Assembly: GCF_037861325.1 (NCBI RefSeq)
Contig: NZ_JAFELW010000004.1
Strand: one strand, 5' to 3'
DNA from: Riemerella anatipestifer_F
GTDB taxonomy: Bacteria; Bacteroidota; Bacteroidia; Flavobacteriales; Weeksellaceae
Length of the DNA: 64,000 nucleotides
Every line of letters starts with the position of its first letter. Position 1 is the first letter of the stretch. The position numbers were made by a program, and so were the translations under genes. A model generated the notes under the pieces. The model was not told where the DNA came from, ran no database searches, and worked only from the letters and a program-made list of their open reading frames with translations. Positions 42,920-51,870 of this stretch are shown piece by piece.

Positions 42920-45490
42920 TCAGTTATTACCCAATGCTTTATTTAATCTTACCATCATATCTTGATAATGACTTTGCGTATCATTATCGGCTTTGTTCAT
43001 TGCTTTTGAGATGATTGCTCGTACCTTTATCAGCTCCGCTCTTTTAGCAGAACCCACTTCCGACAATCGTTTCATTCCATCAAAATAAAACTCTAGATGT
43101 TGCTCGCCTGCTTTATCCAAATGAGTATGACTACAAGCATAATCGCACATCATTGGCATTGGGCTAAAGATGCTCTTTTCCGTTTTCTCGTACATTCTCT
43201 GCGTATCTATAATGAGGGCATCTATGTAGTTTTTTTGCGTCATTCTTTCAGCGATGTTCAGAGGCTGTTTTTTAATTGATTTACTAAAAATAAATTCTCT
43301 TAAATCGTTGAACAGTTCGGCTACTGTCATTACTTTTTGATGATTAAGAAACTCAAATTCTAATATTCTTAGGAGTTTATTATCATTCATAAGCCCGTAC
43401 AAAATAGCGGCTTGTTTCTCTCTAAACACATTGTACGGCGACTGCTCCACCAATCCTTTAGGTGTGTTTTTAGCTGGACGGATTTTTTGGTTCAATGGAG
43501 ATAAAAATAACCACTCTGGCAAAGTCAGTATGTGTTTTTTTATAAACGCCAAAGCCTCTTTTTGTGTTTCGTACGGCACAGGTGCATAAGAATTCTGCTG
43601 GTCGCCCTTAACGGTAGGATTAAGGTAAATCCCCCCAATGTTAGCCAACACATGATTGTTATAAACATACCATTGGTTAATCACTTGATTGTAAAAAGAC
43701 TTCGCTTCGTTGTAGTTTTCTCCATTTTTGGTACTCCATTCTATGAGGTTTGGTAGCGTTTTCTTTAGATTGATGATGCCATACTCCCCTGCTTTCATCG
43801 CATTATCGCCCAAATCTTCTGCTTGCGAGCGAGGGTCTACCGTCTCCTCTTGCTGTGCTCCGTAGAAGTAAAGTGGGTCTCCTTGATGTTTCTCTATCCA
43901 TTTTTGCGTGATTGGCAATTCTTCCTGAGGTGTCTTTTTACCCGTCCAACGGTAACCCCAATTGATAGCAAACTCATCATAAACTCCTATTTTTGGAGTG
44001 ATTTGTTTCACGCCATCACCTTCTTGTGCCACATAGTTAAACCTAGCATAGTCCATAATAGAAGGAGCTGTACCTCCCATTTTCTCCGTAAATTCAGGCG
44101 AACGCAAAGACTCTACCGGGAACGCAAACGAAGACCCCATATTATGTTTAAGCCCAAAGGTATGCCCTACCTCGTGAGAGGACACGAACCGAATGGCATT
44201 CGCCATCTTATCGTCTGGGAATTTATTTCCTCTTACCTGTGGATCTATAATTCCTGTTTGAACTCTCATCCAAGACTGTAGCAAAGTCATCACATTGTGC
44301 CACCATATAATATCAGACTCCAAGATTTCTCCCGTTCTAGGGTCCACTACCGACGGTCCCATAGCATTCGCCATAGAAGAAGCTGCATAAGTGATTACGG
44401 AGTAGCGGACATCATCTACATCAAACTCTGTATCGTTAGGGTCTGGCAATTTCGCTGAAATTACATTTTTAAATCCTGCCTTTTCAAATGCTTTATTCCA
44501 ATCGTATACTCCATCTATAATGGCTTGTTGCCATTGTTTCGGTGTAGCTGGGTCTATGTAATAGACAATCGGTTTTTTAGGTTCTACCAACTCGCCTCTA
44601 AGGTATTTTGCTTCGTCTTCCGCTTTAGGTTCTAGTCGCCATCTAGTAATGAGTTCTCTCTGTTCTACCTTCTGCTGACTGTCCGTAAAGTACATTTTAG
44701 GTGTCGTAAAATATCCTACTCTATCGTCCGAAAAACGCCCTATCATAGGCTCTGGCAATAGCACAATATTAGTAGTAGTCCCCACCGTTAAATCGGCTTT
44801 TTCGGCAGAAGTTTTCCCCTCTGAAATTTGGGTACTGAAATAAGACTTTACCACCACATTATTAGGAAAAGCCTTTACCTCGTCTATGTAAGAATCTTTG
44901 GTTCTTACGCTTCCCCCCATACCGATATTATCAAACAGGTTGTTAAAACTTTTAGCGTTTCCGTCAAAGACATTGTTTACCTGAATTACCGCTGTGGAGT
45001 CTTTTCCTAGAGTTTTAATTTCAAAACCTTCCACTATGGATTCTCCGTAATTATCCTTTACCGAAGCCGAGATATTATCTTGTGAATTAACGGTAATTTG
45101 TGGGTCAAAAGTTTTTACCCACACCTTTTTATTGGTAGTATCTTTATAAAATCTGATAATTTTATTCTCATAGTTCATCCCCTTGTTAATCCCAGCATTA
45201 TTGATGGGAGCGGGTACAGACGATATTTTATTTACGATGAGTAGGTCTTTCCCTAGCACCTCGTTAGGTATTTCAAAATAAATCTTATCCTTTACTCTAT
45301 GTATTTTGAGTAGCCCTTGTTTGGTTTCCGCTCCTTTCAATAACTTTTCGTAAGACTCAAAGCCCTCATTTTTTTTAGAATCTTCTTTTTCTGTTTTCAC
45401 AGAATCTTTTGACAAGACTTTGCTTTGAGAAAAAGCCATATTTGGATACAAAAACAACCACGCAGAACAGCCTAAAATCTTTAAATTCAT
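42920..45490 (-). CDS. Secreted zinc-dependent metalloprotease (metzincin, DUF5117/DUF4953 type)
   Basis: A large secreted protease of about 856 residues with the full metzincin zinc motif HEVGHTFGLKH (in FVSSHEVGHTFGLKHNMG) and a Met-turn, SIMDYARFNYVAQEGDG. Ahead of it lie about 300 residues typical of DUF5118/DUF5117 Bacteroidetes proteases (GKDLLIVNKISSVPAP, VGYFTTPKMYF, PIVYYIDPATPKQWQQAI). I prefer the ATG at 45490, which gives a clean signal peptide (MNLKILGCSAWLFLYP) and a leader of suitable length. An ATG at 45511 is only about 14 bases from the promoter box. It is the first gene of the operon with SusC and SusD. Confidence 0.88.
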   Translation of the reverse strand: MNLKILGCSAWLFLYPNMAFSQSKVLSKDSVKTEKEDSKKNEGFESYEKLLKGAETKQGLLKIHRVKDKIYFEIPNEVLGKDLLIVNKISSVPAPINNAGINKGMNYENKIIRFYKDTTNKKVWVKTFDPQITVNSQDNISASVKDNYGESIVEGFEIKTLGKDSTAVIQVNNVFDGNAKSFNNLFDNIGMGGSVRTKDSYIDEVKAFPNNVVVKSYFSTQISEGKTSAEKADLTVGTTTNIVLLPEPMIGRFSDDRVGYFTTPKMYFTDSQQKVEQRELITRWRLEPKAEDEAKYLRGELVEPKKPIVYYIDPATPKQWQQAIIDGVYDWNKAFEKAGFKNVISAKLPDPNDTEFDVDDVRYSVITYAASSMANAMGPSVVDPRTGEILESDIIWWHNVMTLLQSWMRVQTGIIDPQVRGNKFPDDKMANAIRFVSSHEVGHTFGLKHNMGSSFAFPVESLRSPEFTEKMGGTAPSIMDYARFNYVAQEGDGVKQITPKIGVYDEFAINWGYRWTGKKTPQEELPITQKWIEKHQGDPLYFYGAQQEETVDPRSQAEDLGDNAMKAGEYGIINLKKTLPNLIEWSTKNGENYNEAKSFYNQVINQWYVYNNHVLANIGGIYLNPTVKGDQQNSYAPVPYETQKEALAFIKKHILTLPEWLFLSPLNQKIRPAKNTPKGLVEQSPYNVFREKQAAILYGLMNDNKLLRILEFEFLNHQKVMTVAELFNDLREFIFSKSIKKQPLNIAERMTQKNYIDALIIDTQRMYEKTEKSIFSPMPMMCDYACSHTHLDKAGEQHLEFYFDGMKRLSEVGSAKRAELIKVRAIISKAMNKADNDTQSHYQDMMVRLNKALGNN

Positions 45491-45524
45491 AAACCAATAT
45501 TCTATTTTCATTAAAAAAGGGGGA

Positions 45525-45556
45525 CAAAGTTAGCCTTTTATACCCTATTTAGGGTA
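45525..45556 (-). promoter_or_regulatory. Promoter box and palindromic operator candidate of the protease-SusCD operon
   Basis: On the minus strand a TAACTTTG box lies at 45532-45525. Upstream of it, at 45541-45556, is the inverted repeat TACCCTA-TT-TAGGGTA, in the position normally taken by the -33 element. A symmetric 16-base site here is a natural place for a dimeric regulator. The regulator itself is not encoded nearby. Confidence 0.5.
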
Positions 45557-45594
45557 AACTTTAAAGTATAGATATTGAAAAATGGATAAAAATC

Positions 45595-45631
45595 ATAAAA
45601 AATCACCCTCTCGCTACTGAGAAGGTGATTG
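45595..45631 (-). terminator. Intrinsic terminator of the rng gene
   Basis: A 12-bp stem with one mismatch (AATCACCCTCTC / GAGAAGGTGATT), ending on the minus strand in TTTTTTATG, just after the stop codon. Confidence 0.75.
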
Positions 45632-45637
45632 TATTTT

Positions 45638-47197
45638 TTAGTTTGAGAAACTCGCTAACTCTTGTTTTTGGCTATTGTAAACCCTATATTCTAAATATTT
45701 GAAAGAGTCTCTCGGGATAATAGTTACCCACTTTTTGTACTTTAAGTACCATTTGGTCTGTATACTCATAAGACCTTTGGTAAGGTAAGCCTCCACAAAC
45801 GGATGGGTGTGTAGATAAAGCCTTCCTTTTTCTTTTTGCATAAGCCCTTTTAGGACTTCTGTCATTTTCTCTACAATGACTACTGGTGCTAAAATTTCAC
45901 CGTCTTTATTTGGGTTTTCCTCCTTAGTTTCTATCACCGTTTCGGAACGAACCCTTTGCCTTGTAATTTGTATCAATCCAAATTTACTAGGTGGCAAAAT
46001 TTTATGTTTTGCCTTATCTCGTTTCATTTCATTTTTAAGATGCTCGTAAAGCTCTCTACGATGCTCGGCATCTCTCATATCTATGAAATCTACTACTATA
46101 ATGCCTCCCATATCTCTAAGCCTTAGCTGTCTCGCGATCTCTGTAGCTGCCATTCTGTTTACATTAAAGGCATGCTCTTTATTGGCTTGGCTTCCTGCGG
46201 TTATATTGTTTCCAGAATTTACATCTATCACATGCAGTGCTTCTGTATGCTCTATAACCAAATAGGCTCCTTTGGAGCTAGGAATATTAACATGCTTACC
46301 AAAGCTTTGCTTAAGCTGTTTTTCTACATTATAGTATTCTAATAGCGGGATATGATGGTCATAAAATTCCACTATATTTTTTCTCTCTGGTGCGATTACC
46401 TCTAGGTAATTTTTCATTTCTTGCACCATATCTTCATCATCACAGATGATGCTTACAAAATCTGCATTAAAATTATCCCTTAGGATAGCAGACGCTTTTT
46501 CTTCCTCGCTTAGGATTTTAGAAGGTACTTTGCCTCGTTGTATGTTCTTAAAGCAAGTCTCCCACTTCTGAACCAACTGGTTCATATCATTATGAAGCTC
46601 AGCTACTTTTTTACCCTCTGCTACGGTTCTTATAATTACACCGAAACCTTCTGGTTTGATGCTTTCTATAAGCGTTCTTAGGCGTTCTCTCTCCGCCGAG
46701 TCTTTAATTTTCTTTGACACCGAAACTTTTTGGTCAAATGGTATCAATACTAAAAAACGCCCCGTAAGAGAAACTTGGGTAGAAATTCTAGCTCCTTTAG
46801 TAGAGATAGGCTCTTTGGTAACTTGTAGCAAAACTACATCGTCCTTAGCCAAAACGCTATCTACCATACCGTTTTTATCCAACGCTTTTTCTATAGGAAA
46901 ATTCTTTAAACCTGAATCATTTTTCCGTTTAGATAAAGTCTCGTTGAGAAATTTACGATAGGTAAGATACTGTGGTCCTAAATCCTGATAATGCAAAAAG
47001 GCATCTTTATCATAGCCTATATTTACAAAAGCGGCATTAAGGTTAGGTGCTAGTTTTTTAATCTTTCCGAGGAAAATATCTCCTACAACAAAATCACTCT
47101 CTTGTTCTTGTTCGTGTAGCTCAAATAAGCGTCCGTCTTCTATCAATGCAATCTTAGAAGCACCGCCTTCGTTAGATATTAGCAGTTCTTTTTTCAT
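45638..47197 (-). CDS. rng: Ribonuclease G/E family protein
   Basis: Endoribonuclease for rRNA maturation and mRNA decay. The 519-residue length is that of RNase G rather than full-length RNase E. It has the start MKKELLISNEGGASKIALIE, an S1 domain (VGDIFLGKIKKLAPNLNAAF), the catalytic motifs VIDVNSGNNITAGSQ and IIVVDFIDMRD (metal-binding Asp residues) and RQRVRSETVIE. The zinc-link Cys-Pro-x-Cys motif of E. coli RNase E is replaced by ITRQRVRSE without Cys, as in many short forms. It lies downstream of HU and a 30-residue basic gene. Confidence 0.93.
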   Translation of the reverse strand: MKKELLISNEGGASKIALIEDGRLFELHEQEQESDFVVGDIFLGKIKKLAPNLNAAFVNIGYDKDAFLHYQDLGPQYLTYRKFLNETLSKRKNDSGLKNFPIEKALDKNGMVDSVLAKDDVVLLQVTKEPISTKGARISTQVSLTGRFLVLIPFDQKVSVSKKIKDSAERERLRTLIESIKPEGFGVIIRTVAEGKKVAELHNDMNQLVQKWETCFKNIQRGKVPSKILSEEEKASAILRDNFNADFVSIICDDEDMVQEMKNYLEVIAPERKNIVEFYDHHIPLLEYYNVEKQLKQSFGKHVNIPSSKGAYLVIEHTEALHVIDVNSGNNITAGSQANKEHAFNVNRMAATEIARQLRLRDMGGIIVVDFIDMRDAEHRRELYEHLKNEMKRDKAKHKILPPSKFGLIQITRQRVRSETVIETKEENPNKDGEILAPVVIVEKMTEVLKGLMQKEKGRLYLHTHPFVEAYLTKGLMSIQTKWYLKYKKWVTIIPRDSFKYLEYRVYNSQKQELASFSN

Positions 47198-47292
47198 TCT
47201 AAAATTATATTAGATAGTTAAACAAAAATATAGTTGATGTATTTTACCTTGATAAAACATCAACTATATTATATTTAATAAGAGATTATGAC

Positions 47293-47385
47293 TTATTTCT
47301 TCTTCTTGTGTCTGTTTTGTCTTCTTCTCTTCTTTCTCTTGTGAGTTGCTACCTTGTGTCTTTTTCTTTTCTTTCCGCTAGGCAT
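47293..47385 (-). CDS. 30-residue highly basic protein (possible small ribosomal protein)
   Basis: Too short for usual gene finding. The minus strand reads MPSGKKRKRHKVATHKRKKR, continues with RRQNRHKKKK and stops. Over half of the residues are Lys or Arg. A protein of this pattern sits between HU and RNase G in relatives I recall from this family and is typical of short THX-like ribosomal proteins, but I cannot confirm the name. The frame is complete and well placed: ATG at 47385 and stop at 47293, 34 bases after the HU stop and 95 bases before the RNase G ATG. Confidence 0.7.
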   Translation of the reverse strand: MPSGKKRKRHKVATHKRKKRRRQNRHKKKK

Positions 47386-47419
47386 AGTTTATATTTTTTA
47401 TGTTAATAAATAAATTGAA

Positions 47420-47713
47420 TTAATCCTTTACTGGAACTTTAGTTTTTACTCTTTCTGCAAAAGATTTAGATGGTTTAAACGCTGGAATGTTATGTGCAGG
47501 AATTTCTATAGCTGTATTTTTAGAGATATTTCTCCCTGTTTTAGCAGCACGAGTCTTAATAATGAAAGATCCAAAACCTCTTAAGTAAACATTATTACCT
47601 TCATAAAGAGAACCTCTTATCTCCTGCATAAAAGCCTCTATTACTTTCTGCGTATCATTCTTCTCAATACCCAACTTGTTTGATATGGTATTTACCAATT
47701 CTGCTTTTGTCAT
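47420..47713 (-). CDS. HU/IHF family DNA-binding protein
   Basis: A 97-residue HU protein that bends DNA and compacts the nucleoid. It begins MTKAELVNTISNKLGIEKND and shows the arm and DNA-contact part VYLRGFGSFIIKTRAAKTGRN and IPAHNIPAFKPSKSFAERV. The frame is open further upstream, but the start at 47713 is fixed by the family N-terminus and by the promoter at 47742-47770. The promoter overlaps that of the divergent mutY gene. Confidence 0.92.
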   Translation of the reverse strand: MTKAELVNTISNKLGIEKNDTQKVIEAFMQEIRGSLYEGNNVYLRGFGSFIIKTRAAKTGRNISKNTAIEIPAHNIPAFKPSKSFAERVKTKVPVKD

Positions 47714-47736
47714 TTCCTTTTTTGTTTTTATTTTTG
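47706..47736 (+). promoter_or_regulatory. Promoter of mutY
   Basis: TTTG at 47706-47709 and TATTTTTG at 47729-47736 with a 19-base spacer. It overlaps the HU start codon on the other strand and precedes the TTG start of mutY at 47760. Confidence 0.45.
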
Positions 47737-47741
47737 GTGTG

Positions 47742-47770
47742 CAAATATATAACTTATTTTTGAAAACAAA
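47742..47770 (-). promoter_or_regulatory. Promoter of the HU gene
   Basis: On the minus strand TTTG (47770-47767) and TATATTTG (47749-47742) with a 17-base spacer. It overlaps the beginning of the mutY coding region. Confidence 0.6.
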
Positions 47771-48797
47771 CAAACAAAACCCTGATTTTCTAAACATTGG
47801 CTTTAGAATACTCCAATGGTACAAACAAAACGCTAGAGACCTACCTTGGAGAGCGACTACAAACCCTTATAATATATGGATTTGTGAGATTATTTTACAA
47901 CAAACCCAAGTACAGCAAGGGCTTCAGCATTACCTTAATTTTGTAGCCAGATTTCCTGATGTAAAATCTTTAGCAGAAGCGGATACAGACGAGGTACTCC
48001 TCTACTGGAAAGGCCTAGGCTACTACTCTAGAGCCATCAATCTACAGTATGCTGCTAGGCAAATCATGCAAGATTTTAGAGGAACATTCCCCACCAATCA
48101 CAAAGACATTCTAAAACTAAAAGGAATAGGAAAATACACCGCCGCTGCCATTTGCAGTATATCATACCAGTTGTCCTACCCTGCCATAGATGGTAATTTT
48201 TACCGTGTCTTCTCTAGATTTTTTGCTGATGATTTTGACATTTCAAAATCTAATGCGTTTGATTATTTTTCAGAACTCACCAAAGACCTCATCCCTAAAG
48301 ATAACCCTGGGGATTTCAACCAAGCAATTATGGACTTAGGCTCTGGCATTTGCAAACCTAAACAGCCTTCGTGTGAGCTTTGTCCTTTAAGTAAAGATTG
48401 TGTCGCTTTTAATACAGGAACAATAGATAAATTCCCCGTTAAAATAAAAAAGGTAAAAACCGAAGACCTAAAGCTAAAATACTACTTTATCCATCATAAT
48501 GATTTTTTTGTAGTAAAGAAACGCGACCGCTCTTCTATTTGGAAAAACCTTTATGATTTTCCAGAGTTTTTACCTGAACATTTAGAAGAGTACATCTCCA
48601 ACCATAATACCGTTAAACACAAACTCACACACAAAAATTTAGAAATAGAATTTATTGCCGTTAGTGTACCCAATATTGAACTATTGGAACAACTTGCTCA
48701 CGACCATAACTTCAATTTTGTGGATTATGAAAGTTCGCAGCAAAAATCGTTTCCGAAGCCTTTAGAAAACTACATTGATAAAACTTTCAACAAATAG
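47760..48797 (+). CDS. mutY: A/G-specific adenine glycosylase MutY
   Basis: Removes adenine mispaired with 8-oxoguanine. It has ARDLPWRATTNPYNIWICEII, LQQTQVQQGL with the catalytic Glu, LKGIGKYTAAAICSIS (helix-hairpin-helix), YPAIDGNFYRVFSRFF (catalytic Asp) and an intact iron-sulfur motif CKPKQPSCELCPLSKDC (C-x6-C-x2-C-x5-C). The C-terminus is a NUDIX-like 8-oxoG reader. There is no in-frame ATG near the proper N-terminus. TTG at 47760-47762 gives MKTNKQNPDFLNIGF and fits the promoter at 47706-47736. The earlier in-frame ATG at 47676 would run back into HU and is unlikely. Confidence 0.9.
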   Translation: MKTNKQNPDFLNIGFRILQWYKQNARDLPWRATTNPYNIWICEIILQQTQVQQGLQHYLNFVARFPDVKSLAEADTDEVLLYWKGLGYYSRAINLQYAARQIMQDFRGTFPTNHKDILKLKGIGKYTAAAICSISYQLSYPAIDGNFYRVFSRFFADDFDISKSNAFDYFSELTKDLIPKDNPGDFNQAIMDLGSGICKPKQPSCELCPLSKDCVAFNTGTIDKFPVKIKKVKTEDLKLKYYFIHHNDFFVVKKRDRSSIWKNLYDFPEFLPEHLEEYISNHNTVKHKLTHKNLEIEFIAVSVPNIELLEQLAHDHNFNFVDYESSQQKSFPKPLENYIDKTFNK

Positions 48798-48841
48798 CAT
48801 TTTTACCATCTTAATTGGTAAGTATTTTTTATTTTTGCACA

Positions 48842-49405
48842 ATGTTTAAAGTTATCACACTTTCCATTATCTTGGTCTTTACTCTCATCGGATGTAAAGG
48901 CGAAACCTTACCCAAACCTAAAGGAGAACTCCGCTTAGAGTATCCTAAAGCACATTATCAACCCTTTAACAATACTTGTAGTTATACTTTTGAGTTCTCG
49001 GATTTTGCTAAAGTAACACCTGCTAAACAGAGAGAATGTTGGTTTAACCTCAGCTATCCTAAAATGAAAGCTAATGTGTTTTTAACCTACTTCCCTATAA
49101 AAAACGACTTTCAGTTACATGTAAAAGAGGCTGAAAAAATGGTTTACGAACACACTATAAAGGCCAGTGCTATAGAAACCAAATCTTTTAGCTATCTCGA
49201 GAAAAGAGTATTTGGTAACTTTTACGAACTAAAGGGCGAGTCTGCATCTAACATTCAGTTTTTTATCACAGACAGCACTCACCATTTTATAACGGGAAAT
49301 TTATATTTTAACTCTCGCCCCAAACCAGACTCTCTTGCCCCTTCAGTAGAATACATAAAAACAGATATACTCCACTTGATAGAAACCTTCCAGTGGAAGA
49401 AATAA
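48842..49405 (+). CDS. gldD: Gliding motility lipoprotein GldD
   Basis: A lipoprotein (MFKVITLSIILVFTLIGC, lipidated Cys18) matching GldD: KPKGELRLEYPKAHYQPF, CSYTFEFSDFAKV, LTYFPIKNDFQLHVKEAEKM, ESASNIQFFITDSTHHF and NLYFNSRPKPDSLAPS. GldD is required for gliding in Flavobacterium and is retained in many non-gliding relatives, where it probably supports type IX secretion or the envelope. In other flavobacteria it follows mutY, ssb and gldE. Here it directly follows mutY. The ATG at 48842 comes only four bases after a TATTTTTG box (48830-48837), so transcription may be nearly leaderless, or from mutY. Confidence 0.9.
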   Translation: MFKVITLSIILVFTLIGCKGETLPKPKGELRLEYPKAHYQPFNNTCSYTFEFSDFAKVTPAKQRECWFNLSYPKMKANVFLTYFPIKNDFQLHVKEAEKMVYEHTIKASAIETKSFSYLEKRVFGNFYELKGESASNIQFFITDSTHHFITGNLYFNSRPKPDSLAPSVEYIKTDILHLIETFQWKK

Positions 49406-49430
49406 TTATAAAAATTCAAACAGAAAAACA

Positions 49431-50351
49431 ATGAAACTTTTAGCTGTAGGAACTGTTGCTTTTGATGCCATAGAAACCCCTTTTGGAAAAACCGACAAAA
49501 CACTAGGTGGTGCCGCCACTTATATAGGATTAGCCGCTTCTGTAATGGAGGCTAGTGTAGGGCTTGTTTCTGTAGTAGGAGGAGATTTCCCTCAAGAAGA
49601 ATTAGATATGATGCTGCGTAAAAACATCAATATTGATGGAATAGAAATTATCCCTAACGGAAAAACTTTCTTTTGGTCAGGGAAATATCATAGCGACTTA
49701 AATGTTAGAGATACCGTATCTACAGAACTGAATGTTCTTGAAAACTTTGACCCAAAAATCCCAGAAAAAGCTCAAGAAGCAGAGGTTTTACTATTAGGAA
49801 ACCTGCACCCTGCGGTACAAATGTCGGTTCTTAACAAAATGAAAAACCGCCCCAAGCTCGTTATCCTGGACACTATGAACTTTTGGATGAAGCATACTTG
49901 GGATTTATTATTAGACATTATTTCTAAAATAGACATCATTTGCATTAACGACGAAGAGGCTAGACAACTTTCTGGAGAATATTCATTAGTAAAAGCCGCT
50001 CAGAAAATCCGAAAGATGGGACCTCAATTTGTCATCATTAAAAAAGGAGAACACGGAGCTTTACTCTTTGATAAAAATCAAATCTTTGCGATTCCTGCTT
50101 TACCTTTAGAAGATGTGTTTGACCCTACAGGTGCGGGAGACTCTTTTGCGGGAGGTTTTGCCGCCTACCTTGCTAAAACCCAAGATTACAGCTTTGAAAA
50201 TATGAAAACCGCTCTAATGATGGGCTCTGCTATTGCTTCTTTTACGGTAGAGAAATTCGGTACAGAAAGACTTGCCAATATATCAGAAACCATGCTTAAA
50301 GAAAGAATACAAGAATTTAAAAAGCTAACTGCCTTTGAAGTAAAACTTTAA
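49431..50351 (+). CDS. PfkB-family carbohydrate/nucleoside kinase
   Basis: A 306-residue ribokinase-type kinase with the N-terminal LGGAATYIGLAASVM (substrate site), VLLLGNLHPAVQMSVL and the C-terminal anion hole DVFDPTGAGDSFAGGFAAYL with catalytic Asp. The substrate (a sugar or nucleoside) cannot be decided from the sequence. It follows gldD by 25 bases. Confidence 0.86.
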   Translation: MKLLAVGTVAFDAIETPFGKTDKTLGGAATYIGLAASVMEASVGLVSVVGGDFPQEELDMMLRKNINIDGIEIIPNGKTFFWSGKYHSDLNVRDTVSTELNVLENFDPKIPEKAQEAEVLLLGNLHPAVQMSVLNKMKNRPKLVILDTMNFWMKHTWDLLLDIISKIDIICINDEEARQLSGEYSLVKAAQKIRKMGPQFVIIKKGEHGALLFDKNQIFAIPALPLEDVFDPTGAGDSFAGGFAAYLAKTQDYSFENMKTALMMGSAIASFTVEKFGTERLANISETMLKERIQEFKKLTAFEVKL

Positions 50352-50447
50352 ACAGCTACAAATTTTAAGAAATAATTATAATAAAATATTAAGAGTTATT
50401 GTTTAATAATTCTATTTTTGCAACCTAAGTTTTAAATTTAACTAGAT

Positions 50448-51815
50448 ATGAACCATAAACATAAAATTACCTTCCTACTAAGTTTTTTTATCACATTACT
50501 TTCGTTTAACGCTCATGCACAGCTTAAACCTGGGGACTTAGTGGACGGGATAGCCGCAGTAGTAGGCAACGAAATAGTTTTGGAATCAGATATAGAACAG
50601 CAAGAGAATTATGCTCGTCAGCAAGGGGCACAAACGGCTAATAGATGTGAATTCTTGGAAAAAGTATTAAGCAATAAGTTACTCATCTACGAAGCAAAGA
50701 AAGACACCTTAATAGAAAATCACTCTGAAGCTATTAAGCAACAGGCAGAAGCCAAGTATAACGAACTTTTAGCACAATTCCCGTCAGAAAAGGAGCTTCT
50801 AGCCGCTTACAAATTCAGAAATTCGTTTGAAATGAAGTCTGCAATAGAGCAAATTGATACTGACCAATATTACGGACAAGCGAAATATCAAAGGATTACT
50901 AGCGGTGTTAACATTACACCAAACGAAGTTACCGATTTCTACAATACTTACAAAGGGCAACTTCCTATGGTAAAAGACGAAATTTCGTTAGCAAAGATTA
51001 CCCTTTATCCTAAATTAACAAAGGAGCATCAACAAAAATTAATTGATAAACTTAACCAAATTAAGAAAGACATAGAAGGCGGTGAAAGTTTTGAAAAAAT
51101 GGCAAGGATATATTCCGAAGACCCAGGATCTGCTGCTACGGGAGGACTATACAAAAACATAGCAAAGGGAGCTATGGTAAAAGCTTTTGAAGCCGCTGCC
51201 CTCAATTTACAGGAAGGCGAACTTTCTAAACCTATAGAATCTGAGTTTGGGTATCACCTTATACAGCTTATTAAGAAAAGTGGTAAATTCTACGATGCTA
51301 GACATATACTACTAAAAGCAGAACCTAACACGGAAGAAATAGCTGCAGCTAAGAAAGAACTAAATGAAATAAGAAAGCAAATAGAAGACGGTAAAATCAC
51401 CTTTAAAGAAGCGGCTTACAAATACTCTGATGACAAAGCTACCAAATTTAACGCAGGAGTTATTTCTACGCCTGGAGGTTCTGATAGACTAGAAAAACTG
51501 CACCTTCCTGCAAATTACAGCTACCAAATTGTGGGTCTAAAGGTTGGAGATATTACAGAGGCGTTTGAAGATGTAGCAGATAGAGATAAAAAGGTGGTAA
51601 GCATCGTTAAAGTTTTAGAGGAAATTCCTGCACACTCACTTGACTTAACTTCTGACTACGAGAGAATCAAGAACTACGCTCTAGAACAAAAAAAGGGTAA
51701 AGTTATGGAGAAATGGATTGTTGAAAAACTACCAGATACTTTTATATCTATTGATGGGCGTTACAAGTCTTGCCAATTTGATGTAGATTGGAATAAACAG
51801 GCTCTTACCAAATAA
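50448..51815 (+). CDS. SurA-like periplasmic chaperone with two PpiC domains
   Basis: A 455-residue secreted protein (signal ITFLLSFFITLLSFNAHAQ) with the SurA N-domain (GIAAVVGNEIVLESDIEQQ, EFLEKVLSNKLLIYEAK) and two parvulin-type PpiC domains (ARIYSEDPGSAATGGLYKN, ARHILLKAEPNTEEI and AAYKYSDDKATKFNAGVIST). It folds outer-membrane proteins. A TATTTTTG box lies at 50413-50420 ahead of the ATG. It is last in the run that starts at mutY and is followed by a terminator. Confidence 0.9.
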   Translation: MNHKHKITFLLSFFITLLSFNAHAQLKPGDLVDGIAAVVGNEIVLESDIEQQENYARQQGAQTANRCEFLEKVLSNKLLIYEAKKDTLIENHSEAIKQQAEAKYNELLAQFPSEKELLAAYKFRNSFEMKSAIEQIDTDQYYGQAKYQRITSGVNITPNEVTDFYNTYKGQLPMVKDEISLAKITLYPKLTKEHQQKLIDKLNQIKKDIEGGESFEKMARIYSEDPGSAATGGLYKNIAKGAMVKAFEAAALNLQEGELSKPIESEFGYHLIQLIKKSGKFYDARHILLKAEPNTEEIAAAKKELNEIRKQIEDGKITFKEAAYKYSDDKATKFNAGVISTPGGSDRLEKLHLPANYSYQIVGLKVGDITEAFEDVADRDKKVVSIVKVLEEIPAHSLDLTSDYERIKNYALEQKKGKVMEKWIVEKLPDTFISIDGRYKSCQFDVDWNKQALTK

Positions 51816-51823
51816 GATAAAAC

Positions 51824-51857
51824 AAAAAACAGCTAATTAGTTTTAGCTGTTTTTTTA
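51824..51857 (+). terminator. Intrinsic terminator of the surA-like gene
   Basis: Stem AACAGCTAA / TTAGCTGTT type followed by a run of seven T residues, right after the stop codon. Confidence 0.8.
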
Positions 51858-51870
51858 AGACCTATAATTA

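Noticed and set aside
43823..44281. 152-codon frame on the plus strand inside the metalloprotease gene
   Set aside because: It is antisense to a conserved catalytic domain (the zinc motif lies in it) and its product has no recognisable pattern.
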